From NCBI RefSeq assembly GCF_003957255.1, contig NZ_QDIE01000012.1, positions 1-56,796 of the forward strand: DNA of 56,796 bases. The letters run 5' to 3'. Made by a program: the position numbers and the translations under genes. Of this stretch, positions 26,509 to 35,988 are shown one piece after another. Each line of letters opens with the position of its first letter. Position 1 is the first letter of the stretch. The notes beneath the pieces are model-generated. The model did no database searches, was not told the origin of the DNA, and saw nothing but the letters and a program-made list of their open reading frames with translations. Origin of the DNA: Actinotignum sanguinis (GTDB lineage: Bacteria > Actinomycetota > Actinomycetes > Actinomycetales > Actinomycetaceae).

Positions 26509-28800
26509 GTGGACGAACAGCAAGAACCTCGCGGTACGGAACCTCGCGGCTCCGCGCCCGGTGCTCCGCAACCAAACGGCGCTGCGCCGAACGCTTCGCA
26601 ACCGAGCGGTGCTGAGCCCGGCCGCACCGAACCCAGCGCGTATGAGCGCAAGCGGCGGGCGCGCCGCGCCCACCCACCCCAGCCGGAAGGCCAGGGCGGT
26701 CCTACCGGCGCGGGCAGTAGCGGTGAGGGCGGGAAGAATAAGAAATCTCGCGGCTCCGGCTCCGGCCATAAGCTCAGCGAAGAAGAACGCACCAGTCGTC
26801 GGCGCTGGCGCGTTATCTCCGGCATAGTCATCGCGGTGCTTCTTGCTTTTATCGGGACCAATCAGTACATGGCCATGCAGTGGTCGAATATCTCCACCTC
26901 GGAAGGTATAGCGCTGCTGGAAGGCACCACCGTGCAGCGGGTGCAAATTACAGACGGCACCAACCGAGTGCGTCTGTGGCTCACCGAGCCGACGGCAACC
27001 ATGGACGCGGAGGGCGATAAGCACGACGCCGGGAAGAAGGTCACCTTCCAATACGCTGACCCGCAGGGCCAGCACATCACCACCTTGGTGGAACGGGCCA
27101 ATCCAGAGCGCGGGCATAATTCCATCGTTCCTTCCCAGAACGTGTTTGTGTCCATGCTCTTCACCTTCCTGCCCATGATCCTCATCTTCGCGGTGTTCAT
27201 CTGGTTCATGCGCAGCCAGATGGGGCGCGGCTTCGGGGCGAAGGATGCCAATGCTGATGGCGAAGTATCCGAGGTGCGTTTCTCCGATGTGGCCGGGGAA
27301 GATGAAGCCGTAGAAGAAGTGAAGGAAGTGGTGGACTTCCTTAAGAACCCGGATCGCTACCAGGCGCTCGGGGCGCGTATCCCGCGCGGAGTACTTCTAT
27401 ACGGACCTCCCGGAACGGGTAAAACTCTGCTGGCTAAGGCCATTGCCGGGGAAGCGCAGGTACCTTTCTTCTCCATCGCCGCGTCGGAATTCGTGGAGCT
27501 TTACGTGGGTATGGGTGCCTCGCGCGTGCGCGAACTCTTCAAAACCGCGAAGAAGAAAGCTCCGGCCATTATTTTCGTGGATGAAATTGATGCGGTGGGT
27601 CGCGGGCGCAGTAGCGGGGCCCTCAGCCACGGCGAACAGGAACAAACCCTCAACCAGCTCCTAGTGGAAATGGACGGCTTCTCCACCGATGAGGCCGTTG
27701 TGCTTATTGCCGCCACCAACCGCCCGGATGTTTTAGACCCGGCATTGTTGCGCCCCGGGCGGTTCGACCGCCAGGTCGCGGTGGATGCCCCTGATATTCG
27801 CGGGCGCGAAGCTATTTTGCGGGTGCACGCGCGCGGTAAGCCGCTGGCGGATGACGTGGACCTGGCCGGGGTAGCCAAGCGCACCCCCGGGTTCACGGGT
27901 GCGGACCTCGCCAATATCCTCAACGAAGCCGCGCTTTTGGCGGCGCGCCGCCACGCCCACGTTATTACTAACGCGGATGTGGATGAGGCATCGGATCGCG
28001 TGATGGCCGGCCCGCAGCGTTCCAGCCGGGTGATGAGCCCGGAGGATCGCCGGATGACGGCCTACCACGAAGGCGGGCACGCGCTCGCGGCGGCGGCCCT
28101 GCGTTACACCGATCCGGTTACCAAGGTGACCATTTTGCCGCGCGGGCGGGCCTTGGGCTACACGATGGTCATGCCCACCGAGGATCGCTATTCGGTCACC
28201 CGCAATCAGCTTCTTGACCAGCTCACCTACGCGCTGGGCGGGCGCGCCGCGGAAGAAATCATTTTCCGGGATCCCTCCACCGGTGCTTCTAATGACATCC
28301 AGAAAGCCACCGAAACCGCGCGGAAGATCGTCACCGAATACGGGATGACCACCGCGGTGGGGGCGGTGCGGGTAGCGCCCACCGCGCAGGAAGAAGCGAG
28401 CTTCGGGGCGGCTTCGCGCACCTCTGATGCGCTATCGGCCACCGTGGATGAAAATGTGCGGGCCCTCCTCGACCAGGCCCTCACTGAAGCGTGGACGATT
28501 ATCACCGAAAACCGGGATATTCTCGACCACCTTGCCGAGGTGCTCCTCGATAAGGAAACCGTGCTGGAAAACGAACTCGCGGAAATCTTCAAGGACGTTA
28601 TCAAAGCGCCCGAGCGGGAAGTGTGGCTTTCCGCCCCGGACCGCCCGATCTCCCAGCGCCCGCCCATCCCGCTCCCGGAAGGGAAAACCGAAGCGGAAGC
28701 GGCAGCGGATTCGCGCCTTCCCGCCCCGGAGCTTCCCGATGCTGCCACCGGGCCGCTCGGCCCGCGTGGCCGGCACGGCGCGGAACATGAGGGCGCCTAA
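26509..28800 (+). CDS. ftsH: ATP-dependent membrane zinc metalloprotease
   Basis: 763 aa. A low-complexity, charged N-terminal tail of about 100 residues precedes TM1 (about 104-122); TM2 is at about 220-238. The AAA module has Walker A GPPGTGKT (about 300), Walker [13 protein letters not shown] and the SRH with RPGRFDRQ; the protease has HEGGHA (about 521) and the third zinc-ligand region [13 protein letters not shown]. It degrades membrane and short-lived cytosolic proteins. GTG start; the SD GGAGG overlaps the hpt stop. The long cytosolic tail is unusual, since FtsH normally starts within about 10 residues of TM1. Confidence 0.95.
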   Translation: MDEQQEPRGTEPRGSAPGAPQPNGAAPNASQPSGAEPGRTEPSAYERKRRARRAHPPQPEGQGGPTGAGSSGEGGKNKKSRGSGSGHKLSEEERTSRRRWRVISGIVIAVLLAFIGTNQYMAMQWSNISTSEGIALLEGTTVQRVQITDGTNRVRLWLTEPTATMDAEGDKHDAGKKVTFQYADPQGQHITTLVERANPERGHNSIVPSQNVFVSMLFTFLPMILIFAVFIWFMRSQMGRGFGAKDANADGEVSEVRFSDVAGEDEAVEEVKEVVDFLKNPDRYQALGARIPRGVLLYGPPGTGKTLLAKAIAGEAQVPFFSIAASEFVELYVGMGASRVRELFKTAKKKAPAIIFVDEIDAVGRGRSSGALSHGEQEQTLNQLLVEMDGFSTDEAVVLIAATNRPDVLDPALLRPGRFDRQVAVDAPDIRGREAILRVHARGKPLADDVDLAGVAKRTPGFTGADLANILNEAALLAARRHAHVITNADVDEASDRVMAGPQRSSRVMSPEDRRMTAYHEGGHALAAAALRYTDPVTKVTILPRGRALGYTMVMPTEDRYSVTRNQLLDQLTYALGGRAAEEIIFRDPSTGASNDIQKATETARKIVTEYGMTTAVGAVRVAPTAQEEASFGAASRTSDALSATVDENVRALLDQALTEAWTIITENRDILDHLAEVLLDKETVLENELAEIFKDVIKAPEREVWLSAPDRPISQRPPIPLPEGKTEAEAAADSRLPAPELPDAATGPLGPRGRHGAEHEGA

Positions 28801-28835
28801 ACCCCGGCGGGACTGAGCGCGGAAAATACGGGTGC

Positions 28836-28862
28836 ATGAGCGCGGAGAGTGAGGACGCATGA
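28836..28862 (+). other. 8-codon mini-ORF overlapping the folE start
   Basis: ATG 28836 begins an 8-codon ORF (MSAESEDA) whose TGA overlaps the folE ATG as ATGA. The folE protein itself starts MSAVEPAE, so this may be a small duplication or a translational coupler. No separate function is visible. Confidence 0.3.
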
Positions 28863-29500
28863 GCGCAGTGGAACCGGCGGAAAACGGCCAGGTAGATAGC
28901 CAGGGCGTGGATACTCAGCGGATTGACGCGGAGCGGGTTGATACCGGGCGGGTAGAGCGGGCCGTGCGGGAACTCCTCAGCGCTATTGGTGAGGATCCGG
29001 ACCGCCCCGGGCTGGTGGATACCCCCGCGCGGGTAGCCCGTGCCTGCACGGAGATCTTCGCCGGGGTGGGCAAGGATCCCGATGCGGTGCTCGATGCCCA
29101 ATTCGCGGAAGATTTCCACGAAATGGTGGTTGTCCGGGACATTACCTTCTACTCCATGTGCGAACACCATCTGCTGCCTTTCTTCGGGGTGGCTCATATT
29201 GTCTATATCCCCGGGGAAGAAGGGAAGGTCACCGGCCTGTCCAAGCTCGCCCGGCTGGTAGAAGGCTACGCGCGCCGCCCCCAGGTCCAAGAACGCCTCA
29301 CCACCCAGATCGCCAATGCGCTGCGCGACCGCCTGGGCGCGGCCGGGGTACTCGTGGTGGTGGAAGCTGAACATATGTGCATGACCATGCGCGGGGTACG
29401 TAACTCCGGTTCGCGTACCGTCACCTCGGCGGTGCGCGGGATGCTGCGCAAACCCAGCACCCGCGCCGAAGCCATGAGTCTCATTGAACGGGGAGCCTAA
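28859..29500 (+). CDS. folE: GTP cyclohydrolase I
   Basis: 213 aa. Zinc/active-site block [12 protein letters not shown] (about 98-109), [32 protein letters not shown] and the C-terminal CMTMRGVR are hallmarks. It makes dihydroneopterin triphosphate, the first folate precursor. The N-terminal 40 residues are low in similarity. ATG 28859 has GAGG upstream. Operon with ftsH (58-bp gap) and folP (1-bp gap). Confidence 0.95.
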   Translation: MSAVEPAENGQVDSQGVDTQRIDAERVDTGRVERAVRELLSAIGEDPDRPGLVDTPARVARACTEIFAGVGKDPDAVLDAQFAEDFHEMVVVRDITFYSMCEHHLLPFFGVAHIVYIPGEEGKVTGLSKLARLVEGYARRPQVQERLTTQIANALRDRLGAAGVLVVVEAEHMCMTMRGVRNSGSRTVTSAVRGMLRKPSTRAEAMSLIERGA

Positions 29501-29501
29501 A

Positions 29502-30515
29502 ATGTCACTACCAAGGGCGGAAGTAACCGCATCCGCAAGCGCATGCGCACGTGCATCAGCAAGCGCAGCTACGGGCACGGCCGCGAACACCCCCGCGCCC
29601 GCGCCGCTGCGCGATCCGGAACTCCTGGGCGGGCCGCGCACCCGCGTTATGGGTATCCTCAACGTCACCCCCGATTCTTTTTCCGACGGCGGGCGCTGGG
29701 ACAAAATCGACACCGCTATCGCCCACGGTCATGAACTCATCGCTGCCGGGGCGGATGTCATCGATATCGGCGGGGAATCCACCCGCCCGGGTGCCACCCT
29801 GCTGAGCGCCGCGGAAGAATGGGAACGCATCGGGCCGGTGGTGCGTGAACTAGCCGCGCATATCCCCATCTCGGTCGACACCTACCACGCGGACACCGCG
29901 GCGCGGGCCTGCGCGGTCGGTGCACGCATCATCAACGACGTGACCGGCGGGCGCGGGGACAGTGCCATGTGGACAACCGTGGCGGAATCCGGGGCCTACT
30001 ATGTGCTCCAGCACGGGCGCGGGGACGCGCAAACTATGAATTCCCTGGCCGGCTATCGCGCTATCGGGCGCGAGGTGAGCACGGAAGTGCTTGAGCGCGT
30101 GGCGGGAGCGGTGGCCGCCGGAATTGCCCCCACCCGGATCATCATCGACCCGGGCTTCGGCTTCGCAAAAATGGGCGACGACGATTGGCGCCTCGCGGCC
30201 CATATTGACGAATTCCTGTGGGCCGGTATGCCGGTCCTCATCGGAGTTTCCCGCAAACGTTTCCTCGCTGAAGTGACCCCGGAAGGCTTGCCGGCCAGCG
30301 GGCGGGACGGAGCCACCGCCGCACTGAGTACCTATTTCGCTGAAAAAGGCGTGTGGGCGGTGCGGGTCCACGATGTGGCCTCTTCGCGGATCGCGGTGGA
30401 TACCGTGGCGAAATTGCGCGCATGCGGACTGGTATCCACCTCCCAGCCCGGAGTGGCCCGCCCCGAGGTAGCGGGAAGCGAAGCAGCGGGAATCGCGGAG
30501 GCCGTGCGTTCATGA
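29502..30515 (+). CDS. folP: dihydropteroate synthase
   Basis: 337 aa. RVMGILNVTPDSFSDGG (about 50-66) and VIDIGGESTRPGA are the pterin/phosphate-binding motifs; GVSRKRFL is the late Lys/Arg motif. It joins hydroxymethyl-dihydropterin pyrophosphate to p-aminobenzoate; it is the sulfonamide target. SD GGGGAG lies 7 nt before ATG 29502. The first 48 residues are an Ala/Ser/Arg low-complexity extension that the family does not need; the next ATG is inside the core motif, so the extension is probably translated. Confidence 0.94.
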   Translation: MSLPRAEVTASASACARASASAATGTAANTPAPAPLRDPELLGGPRTRVMGILNVTPDSFSDGGRWDKIDTAIAHGHELIAAGADVIDIGGESTRPGATLLSAAEEWERIGPVVRELAAHIPISVDTYHADTAARACAVGARIINDVTGGRGDSAMWTTVAESGAYYVLQHGRGDAQTMNSLAGYRAIGREVSTEVLERVAGAVAAGIAPTRIIIDPGFGFAKMGDDDWRLAAHIDEFLWAGMPVLIGVSRKRFLAEVTPEGLPASGRDGATAALSTYFAEKGVWAVRVHDVASSRIAVDTVAKLRACGLVSTSQPGVARPEVAGSEAAGIAEAVRS

Positions 30516-31435
30516 TGGGAGTACCCCCGCGCGTGCGCGATGCCCTCGCAATGCTCGGATGCTGCCTGGATACCGTGAGCATCACCGGTGTGGAAGTAGC
30601 CGCCCGGCACGGTGTGTACCAGTACGAACGCGAAGCGGACCACCCTTTTATTTTCGACGTCGCAGCTCTTGTGGATACCAGCGCGGCCGGACGAACAGAT
30701 GACCTCGCGGGCACTATCTCCTACGCGGACTTGGCTGAGGACGCCCGCGCGGTAGGGGATAGCGCTCCCGTCAGTTTGCTCGAAACGCTGGGCGAGCGGG
30801 TAGCGCAGCGGGTCCTCGCGCGCGGTGCGCTGGCGGCAGAGGTCACCGTGCACAAACCCGAAGCCCCGGTACCGGGGCGCTTCACGGATGCCCGGGTCAC
30901 CGTGCGACGCCTGGCTGATATCGCGCGCGGGGGAACCATAAGAGAAATGGTGATCGGGATGGGCGCGAACCTCGGCGAGCGCGAGGAAACCCTGCGCGGC
31001 GCTATCACCCAGATTGCCGCGCTGCCCGTCCATATTAATGCGGTCTCCTCATTCCGTACCACCGCGCCCGTGCTCGCTCCCGGGCAGGCCCCGCAACCGG
31101 ACTACCTTAATGCGGTCATGCGCCTGACCACCGAGCTGGCGCCCCTCGAGGTGCTGGCCGCACTCCGTGCTATTGAGGTGCGGGCCGGGCGCCAGCGCCG
31201 CATCCACTGGGGGGCACGCACCCTCGACCTTGATATCGAATGGGTGGAAGGAGTACGCAGCACCCACCCGCTTCTCACCCTGCCACACCCGCGCGCCCAT
31301 ACCCGAGACTTTGTTATGGAACCCTGGCAGGAAATCGATCCGGACGCTACCGCGAAACTGGCGCGCGCCCGCGAAAGTGAGCACACGAGCGCCGGCGGCG
31401 GCGTCGGCCTAGATACGGGCGGGAACCGTGCGTAA
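30512..31435 (+). CDS. folBK: fused dihydroneopterin aldolase / HPPK (FolB-FolK)
   Basis: 307 aa. Residues about 20-135 are dihydroneopterin aldolase (ITGVEVAARHGVYQYERE, ISYADLA); about 148-290 are 6-hydroxymethyl-dihydropterin pyrophosphokinase (VIGMGANLGEREETL, ARTLDLDIEW, LPHPRAHTRDFV). The fusion gives two consecutive steps in one chain, as in several Actinobacteria. ATG 30512 overlaps the folP stop (ATGA); ATG 30515 is an alternative. The stop overlaps the DUF3180 gene by 8 nt. Confidence 0.93.
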   Translation: MMGVPPRVRDALAMLGCCLDTVSITGVEVAARHGVYQYEREADHPFIFDVAALVDTSAAGRTDDLAGTISYADLAEDARAVGDSAPVSLLETLGERVAQRVLARGALAAEVTVHKPEAPVPGRFTDARVTVRRLADIARGGTIREMVIGMGANLGEREETLRGAITQIAALPVHINAVSSFRTTAPVLAPGQAPQPDYLNAVMRLTTELAPLEVLAALRAIEVRAGRQRRIHWGARTLDLDIEWVEGVRSTHPLLTLPHPRAHTRDFVMEPWQEIDPDATAKLARARESEHTSAGGGVGLDTGGNRA

Positions 31436-31847
31436 TCTGCGGGCCTTCCTGGGATGGGGCGCGGCCGGCGCGCTGGCGGGTGAAGCACTGCGGCGGCTCC
31501 TTGCCGCGCATCCGGTAGCCGTGCCAGCCTTCGCCGGGGTGCCGCTGCTCGCTATCACGGCGGTGCTGCTCTGGTACGGCTGGAGGGTGCGCCGCCTGCG
31601 GCGCGGGCGTGCGGAATCGCTGTCGCGGCTGGCGGCCCTGCGAGTGGCGGCAGGAGCTGCGGCCGGGCTGCGCAGCGGGGCGCTCCTGGCCGGCGCGGGT
31701 GGCCTGCTCGCTATCTGCAGCGCCCTGGGCTCCACCTCCTTTGCTCGGGCGAGTGCGCACGCTTGGGCGCTTCTCACCGCCGCAGCGCTGGCACTCGCTG
31801 CGGTCGGATGGATTGTGGATACCTGGTGCCGCATTGATCAACGGTAG
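31428..31847 (+). CDS. DUF3180 family membrane protein
   Basis: 139 aa with four hydrophobic segments (about 5-25, 32-52, 85-105, 112-130) and the conserved ending GWIVDTWCRI. DUF3180 genes follow folK throughout Actinobacteria and have no known function. GTG 31428 overlaps folBK, so it is the last gene of the operon. Confidence 0.8.
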   Translation: MRNLRAFLGWGAAGALAGEALRRLLAAHPVAVPAFAGVPLLAITAVLLWYGWRVRRLRRGRAESLSRLAALRVAAGAAAGLRSGALLAGAGGLLAICSALGSTSFARASAHAWALLTAAALALAAVGWIVDTWCRIDQR

Positions 31848-31910
31848 CCGGGTATTCCGCGCGAATCGTGGGTGCTTGTGGGAACCAATTTTTATGTCGT
31901 ACCCCTTTGG

Positions 31911-31916
31911 TAGCGT
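31911..31916 (+). promoter_or_regulatory. -10 box (TAGCGT) of a probable leaderless promoter for the PH-domain pair
   Basis: TAGCGT ends 6 nt before ATG 31923; no Shine-Dalgarno is present. Confidence 0.5.
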
Positions 31917-31922
31917 TAAGCC

Positions 31923-32417
31923 ATGGTGACTACCCCTCTTGATCCCGGGCGGGACTACCGCGCGGTGTCGCGCAAACTCTTCACGGTGCGGTGGATTATC
32001 GCCGCGTGCTTCTGGCTCGTGCTCCTCATCGCGCTCGCGGTGCTCGGAATTATTGTGCGCCCCGAACCGCTCGCCTATTACGCGCCGCTTCTCGGGCTGC
32101 CCATTCTCGGTTTCCTCATCCACCTTCGTATCGTGTCCCGGCAGGTGAATCACCTCGGTTATGCCATGGATGATATTGCGCTGCGCCTGTGCCGCGGGAT
32201 CATGTTCCGCCGCATCGATGTGGTGCCTTACGGGCGTATTCAAACGGTGGATGTGCAATCCGGGCCGCTGTTGCGCCGCTTCGGGCTCGCGAAAGTCACC
32301 CTCCACACCGCCTCCATGGAAACGGATGCAGTTATCACCGGCCTGCCTACCGCGGAAGCGGATGAGGTGCGTGAGCGTCTCCTTCACCTCGGCGTAGCCG
32401 AAATGGAAGGGGTCTAA
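31923..32417 (+). CDS. bacterial PH-domain membrane protein (YdbS-like)
   Basis: 164 aa. Two N-terminal TM segments (about 25-48 and 52-72) then a bPH_2 (DUF304) domain (about 85-160) with LCRGIMFRRIDVVPYGRIQTVDVQSGPLLRRFGLAKV. It is directly followed by the larger YdbT-like gene without a gap (TAA then ATG), the usual YdbS-YdbT pair. The pair has been linked to antimicrobial resistance in Bacillus and is otherwise of unknown function. Confidence 0.85.
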   Translation: MVTTPLDPGRDYRAVSRKLFTVRWIIAACFWLVLLIALAVLGIIVRPEPLAYYAPLLGLPILGFLIHLRIVSRQVNHLGYAMDDIALRLCRGIMFRRIDVVPYGRIQTVDVQSGPLLRRFGLAKVTLHTASMETDAVITGLPTAEADEVRERLLHLGVAEMEGV

Positions 32418-34217
32418 ATGGCCGGCACCGAAATATCTCCGGAATCGGGAACTGCGCCGGGAACAATCGGTGCGCTGCCGGCTGCACCTGGTGAGCTGGC
32501 GGGTACGGCAGGCGTGGTGGGTACGCCGGGCGCGCTACCCGTAGCTCCTGGCGCGTTACCTATTGCTCCCGGAGTGAGTAGCACCGCGATCTCGGGCACC
32601 TGGCAGCCGGTCTCGAAATGGACGCCTTGGAGCTCGCTGCTCTCGTTGTGGTTCTTCGTGCTGGTCGCTGGTGGCTGGATTATTATTCAGCGCCTGGAGG
32701 ATACCGATTCGCCCGGAATGGTCTGGCGTGATGTCGTTTATCTGCTGCGTTCCTTCTGGCTGATCGCGGTGGGTATCGCGGTGGTAGTCACCCTCATTAC
32801 CGGGATCATCGCGGCCATCCAATGGCGGCATATGGCCTGGATGTTCGATGCGTCCGGGGTGCATATGCGCAGCGGTGTGCTATTCAAACAGCACCGGCAC
32901 GTGCGCTGGGATCGTATCCAAAGCGTGGATGTCACCCAAAAACTCCTCGCGCGGTTGGTGCGTCAAGCCAGCCTCACTATTACCTCCGGTGGAGAAAAAG
33001 TAGAGATCGGGTGGCTGGCGCTGCCCCACGCTGAAAAACTGCGTCCCCTCGTGCTCTCGCTCGCGGATAAAATGCGTAGCGGGGATAGCTCGGAAGTTCC
33101 CGATCTTGCCACCGTCAGCACTCCGGAAGCGCGCCCGCACCTCTACGCCATGTCCGCGCGGCGGTTCCTTGCCTCCCTCGTGCTGTCCCCGCGAATCTTC
33201 CTCGCTATCATCACGGTGGCCGGATCGGTCACCACCTATGTGCTTACCGATGAAGGCGGCTCCTTCGCCCTCGTCTTCCTTATCATCGCGCTGATATGGC
33301 AGCCCGTGAGCTCCCTGCAAGCTAATTGGGGAGCCCGTATCTCACCCACGGTCGAAGGCGTGGAAAAACAAGAAGGGCTCCTATCCCGGCGCACCCTCGG
33401 GCTACCTTCCTATCGCGTCCACGCGCTGGCCTTCAAAAAACCGAATTTGTGGCCCGGATGGTGGAAAGTAGAAAGCTGCGTTATTTCCGGCTCGATTTCC
33501 GAAGCGATGGAAGCAGCCAAGACCGCAAATGATGCCCTGGTCCCGGTAGGAACGGTCGAGGATGTCCTCGCCGTTGCGCGTGAACTCGGCTTCGCGAAAG
33601 ATGCCGAGGGTGGCGCTCTCCCTGAGGCCGATTCCCCAGCGCGCCCACCCCATACCGGAGTACCCAGCTTGGCCCAGCTGCGCAGCTATCTTCTTGATGA
33701 TAGTGCCCTCCCCGGATTCATCCCCAATCCGCGCTCCTCACGCTGGTTGGATCCCATAGGGTGGAAACGCTCAGGTATTTTCGTGGGTGAGGATGTCATT
33801 ATTATGCGGCACGGCTGGTTCTGGTACCGCAAAGTAACAATTTTGCTGCGCGAACACTACCAATCCGCCATTATCAGCCAAGGCCCACTCGAACGCCGCT
33901 TCCAGCTCGGCACCCTCCGCTGGGCAACCGTGGGGCTTTCGGTAGATGCCCACGCCAAACACATGGATGCTGCTACCGCCAGCCGTGTCCTCACCGCCAC
34001 CGTCCGCGAACGCGGGAACGGCCCGCGCGGCTGGCACCCTGAATTACCTCCGGCCGGCCCCACCGCGCCATCAGCCGTGCGGCCCGCCGCGCCGCCAGCG
34101 GCACCCACTCAGCCGGGCGCGCTTACGGCACCGCCGCACCCCGGAGGGAATGACAATAGTCCCGGGTCGGGCCGCAGCCCGGTTCCCGAAAGTGATTTCT
34201 TCCCGGTACAAGAGTGA
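32418..34217 (+). CDS. multi-PH-domain membrane protein (YdbT-like)
   Basis: 599 aa. A Gly/Ala/Pro-rich N-terminal stretch (about 1-55), TM segments at about 75-93, 112-135 and two at about 250-290, and three bPH_2 domains: one after the second TM (HVRWDRIQSVDVTQKLLARL, about 165), one at about 300-370 (LSRRTLGLPSYRVHAL) and one at about 460-520. The C-terminal 60 residues are Pro/Ala-rich. Partner of the YdbS-like protein encoded just before. Confidence 0.83.
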   Translation: MAGTEISPESGTAPGTIGALPAAPGELAGTAGVVGTPGALPVAPGALPIAPGVSSTAISGTWQPVSKWTPWSSLLSLWFFVLVAGGWIIIQRLEDTDSPGMVWRDVVYLLRSFWLIAVGIAVVVTLITGIIAAIQWRHMAWMFDASGVHMRSGVLFKQHRHVRWDRIQSVDVTQKLLARLVRQASLTITSGGEKVEIGWLALPHAEKLRPLVLSLADKMRSGDSSEVPDLATVSTPEARPHLYAMSARRFLASLVLSPRIFLAIITVAGSVTTYVLTDEGGSFALVFLIIALIWQPVSSLQANWGARISPTVEGVEKQEGLLSRRTLGLPSYRVHALAFKKPNLWPGWWKVESCVISGSISEAMEAAKTANDALVPVGTVEDVLAVARELGFAKDAEGGALPEADSPARPPHTGVPSLAQLRSYLLDDSALPGFIPNPRSSRWLDPIGWKRSGIFVGEDVIIMRHGWFWYRKVTILLREHYQSAIISQGPLERRFQLGTLRWATVGLSVDAHAKHMDAATASRVLTATVRERGNGPRGWHPELPPAGPTAPSAVRPAAPPAAPTQPGALTAPPHPGGNDNSPGSGRSPVPESDFFPVQE

Positions 34218-34256
34218 AACACGTCGCGTAGCCGCACTTTTATATTTTTCTACATC

Positions 34257-34262
34257 TAGGAT
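34257..34262 (+). promoter_or_regulatory. -10 box (TAGGAT) of a probable leaderless promoter for the PanE-like gene
   Basis: TAGGAT ends 7 nt before ATG 34270. It decides the start, since the frame is open back to 33946 inside the previous gene. Confidence 0.55.
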
Positions 34263-34269
34263 TATTCCT

Positions 34270-35139
34270 ATGCTTAATATCTACGGCCCGGGTGGTATTG
34301 GTGGGCTCATCGCGGGGGTTCTCGCGCACAACGGTCAAAAAGTCGCGGTTGTTGCTACCGAGCGCACCGCCGATGCTATTAACCGCAACGGAATTGTCAT
34401 TAAATCCAAGCGGTTCGGTAATTTCACCGCGCAGGTGCCGGCGCTAACCAGCCCGGCCCGCGGTAGCGAAATCCTGCTCTGCACCAAGGCATACACCCTC
34501 CCCAGTATCGAAAAATCCATTCGTTCAGCCCGCCCCAAAGAAGTGGGGGCGCTCTTCAATGGTTTCGATCACGCCCGTGCCATCCACACCCTCACCGAAG
34601 GGGAATCCTGGTCCGGCTCCGTCTATACGATTAGCGAACGGACCGCGCCCGGAGTTATTGAACACACCTCCCAATTCCTCAAAGTAGAAATGCCCGACAC
34701 CGCCATGGACGGCGAAATTGCACGGGTGCTCCTCAACGGCGGAATTGACGTATTCTTCCGCGGTACCGAAAACCAAGTGCTGTGGCGCAAACTCCGCAAC
34801 CAATGCGCCATGGCCCTGCTGACCGGCGCCACCGGGCTGCCCATCGGCCGCGCCATGGAACGCGCCCCGGAACTTACCGAAGCGATGTGCACCGAACTGG
34901 CCCGCATCGCCACCATGGAGAAAGTACCCACCCGCCCCGCGGAAATTCACGCGTGGCTGCGTCGCCTCGCTCCCGATGCGCACTCCTCGCTTTCGCGTGA
35001 CCTGCGGGACGGCAACCGCACCGAAATTCACTCCCTGGGCACCGCGGTCCTCGAAGAAGCCGCCCGCCTCGGAGTCCCAGCCCCGGCCATCACCGCCGCG
35101 CTCTCCGCTATCGATGATCGGTTGCGGGGCCGCAAGTGA
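34270..35139 (+). CDS. 2-dehydropantoate 2-reductase family protein (PanE/ApbA-like)
   Basis: 289 aa. N-terminal Rossmann motif GPGGIGGLIAGVLA (about 6-19), a Lys in ILLCTKAYTL (about 75), a second conserved Lys in LWRKLRNQCAMALLTG (about 180) and a C-terminal SLSRDLRDGNRTEIHSLG block, as in ketopantoate reductases. The expected reaction is NADPH-dependent ketopantoate to pantoate, but the family also holds relatives with other 2-oxo substrates. It overlaps the DUF2520 gene by 4 nt (GTGA). Confidence 0.85.
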   Translation: MLNIYGPGGIGGLIAGVLAHNGQKVAVVATERTADAINRNGIVIKSKRFGNFTAQVPALTSPARGSEILLCTKAYTLPSIEKSIRSARPKEVGALFNGFDHARAIHTLTEGESWSGSVYTISERTAPGVIEHTSQFLKVEMPDTAMDGEIARVLLNGGIDVFFRGTENQVLWRKLRNQCAMALLTGATGLPIGRAMERAPELTEAMCTELARIATMEKVPTRPAEIHAWLRRLAPDAHSSLSRDLRDGNRTEIHSLGTAVLEEAARLGVPAPAITAALSAIDDRLRGRK

Positions 35140-35984
35140 CACCCGGCCGGATGACCGTAGGGATCATCTCGGCCGGAAAAGTCGGAAGCGTCCTCGGCGC
35201 TGCCTTGCGGGCCGCCGGCCACACCGTCATCGGTGCGGTGGCCCGCAGCAGCACCAGCCGTGAACGCCTCGACGCCCTCCTTCCCGCAGTACCCGCGCGC
35301 GAAACTGAATACTTACTGGCCCGCGCGGATCTTATCCTCCTCGCGCTGCCCGACGCCGCCCTGCCCGGCGTCGTGGAACACGCCGCCGGGCAGGGATGGT
35401 GGCGCCCCGGCCAGCTCGTCATCCACACCAGCGCGCGTTTCGGCACGGGCGTACTCCGGGACGCGGCCGCTGCCGGCGCCCTCACCCTCGCCCTCCACCC
35501 GGCCCTGACCTTCACCGGGACCTCCCTCGATATGCGCCAACTCATCGGCGCCACCTGGGCAGTCACCACCTCCGCGCCCCTCCTGCCCATCGGCATGGCC
35601 CTCGTGAGTGAACTCGGGGGAGAACCCAGCGTGCTCGCCGAAGAAAACCGTGGACTCTACGCCGCGGCCCTCACCCACGCCTCCCGGCACACCGCACTCC
35701 TGGCCGGTCAAGTCCAGCGCATGCTCGAAGCCGCCGGCCTCGAACCCAGCTTCGCCCGCGGGCTCCAAGAACAGGCGCTCGCCATGGCCGACGCCGGTGT
35801 CGAACTCATCGCCCCGCCAGCTGGCGGCGTCGTCGCCACACATGGAGAAGACGACCCCGCCCCGGACGATATTGCCGCTGTGGAAGCCCTGGCAGCTACC
35901 GGAAACTATCCTGATATTCCGCCTGTCTATCGGGTGATACGGGCCGCGTCACGTGACCGGGCGGCGCGGCGTCGTCTACCATGA
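35136..35984 (+). CDS. Rossmann-like/DUF2520 domain protein
   Basis: 282 aa. NAD(P)-binding VGIISAGKVGSVLGAALRAAGH (8-29 region), ADLILLALPDAALP, then HPALTFTGTS and the helical DUF2520 part (about 150-270). The family resembles proline/pyrroline reductases and prephenate dehydrogenases; function unproved. In many Actinobacteria it precedes panC; here panC is absent and the gene is followed directly by lysS. GTG start overlapping the PanE-like gene, so the two oxidoreductases are co-translated. Confidence 0.85.
   Translation: MTPGRMTVGIISAGKVGSVLGAALRAAGHTVIGAVARSSTSRERLDALLPAVPARETEYLLARADLILLALPDAALPGVVEHAAGQGWWRPGQLVIHTSARFGTGVLRDAAAAGALTLALHPALTFTGTSLDMRQLIGATWAVTTSAPLLPIGMALVSELGGEPSVLAEENRGLYAAALTHASRHTALLAGQVQRMLEAAGLEPSFARGLQEQALAMADAGVELIAPPAGGVVATHGEDDPAPDDIAAVEALAATGNYPDIPPVYRVIRAASRDRAARRRLP
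35977..35982 (+). promoter_or_regulatory. -10 box (TACCAT) of a probable leaderless promoter for lysS
   Basis: TACCAT overlaps the end of the DUF2520 gene and ends 6 nt before GTG 35989. It supports GTG 35989 as the lysS start over the longer frame from 35953. Confidence 0.55.
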
Positions 35985-35988
35985 CCAT

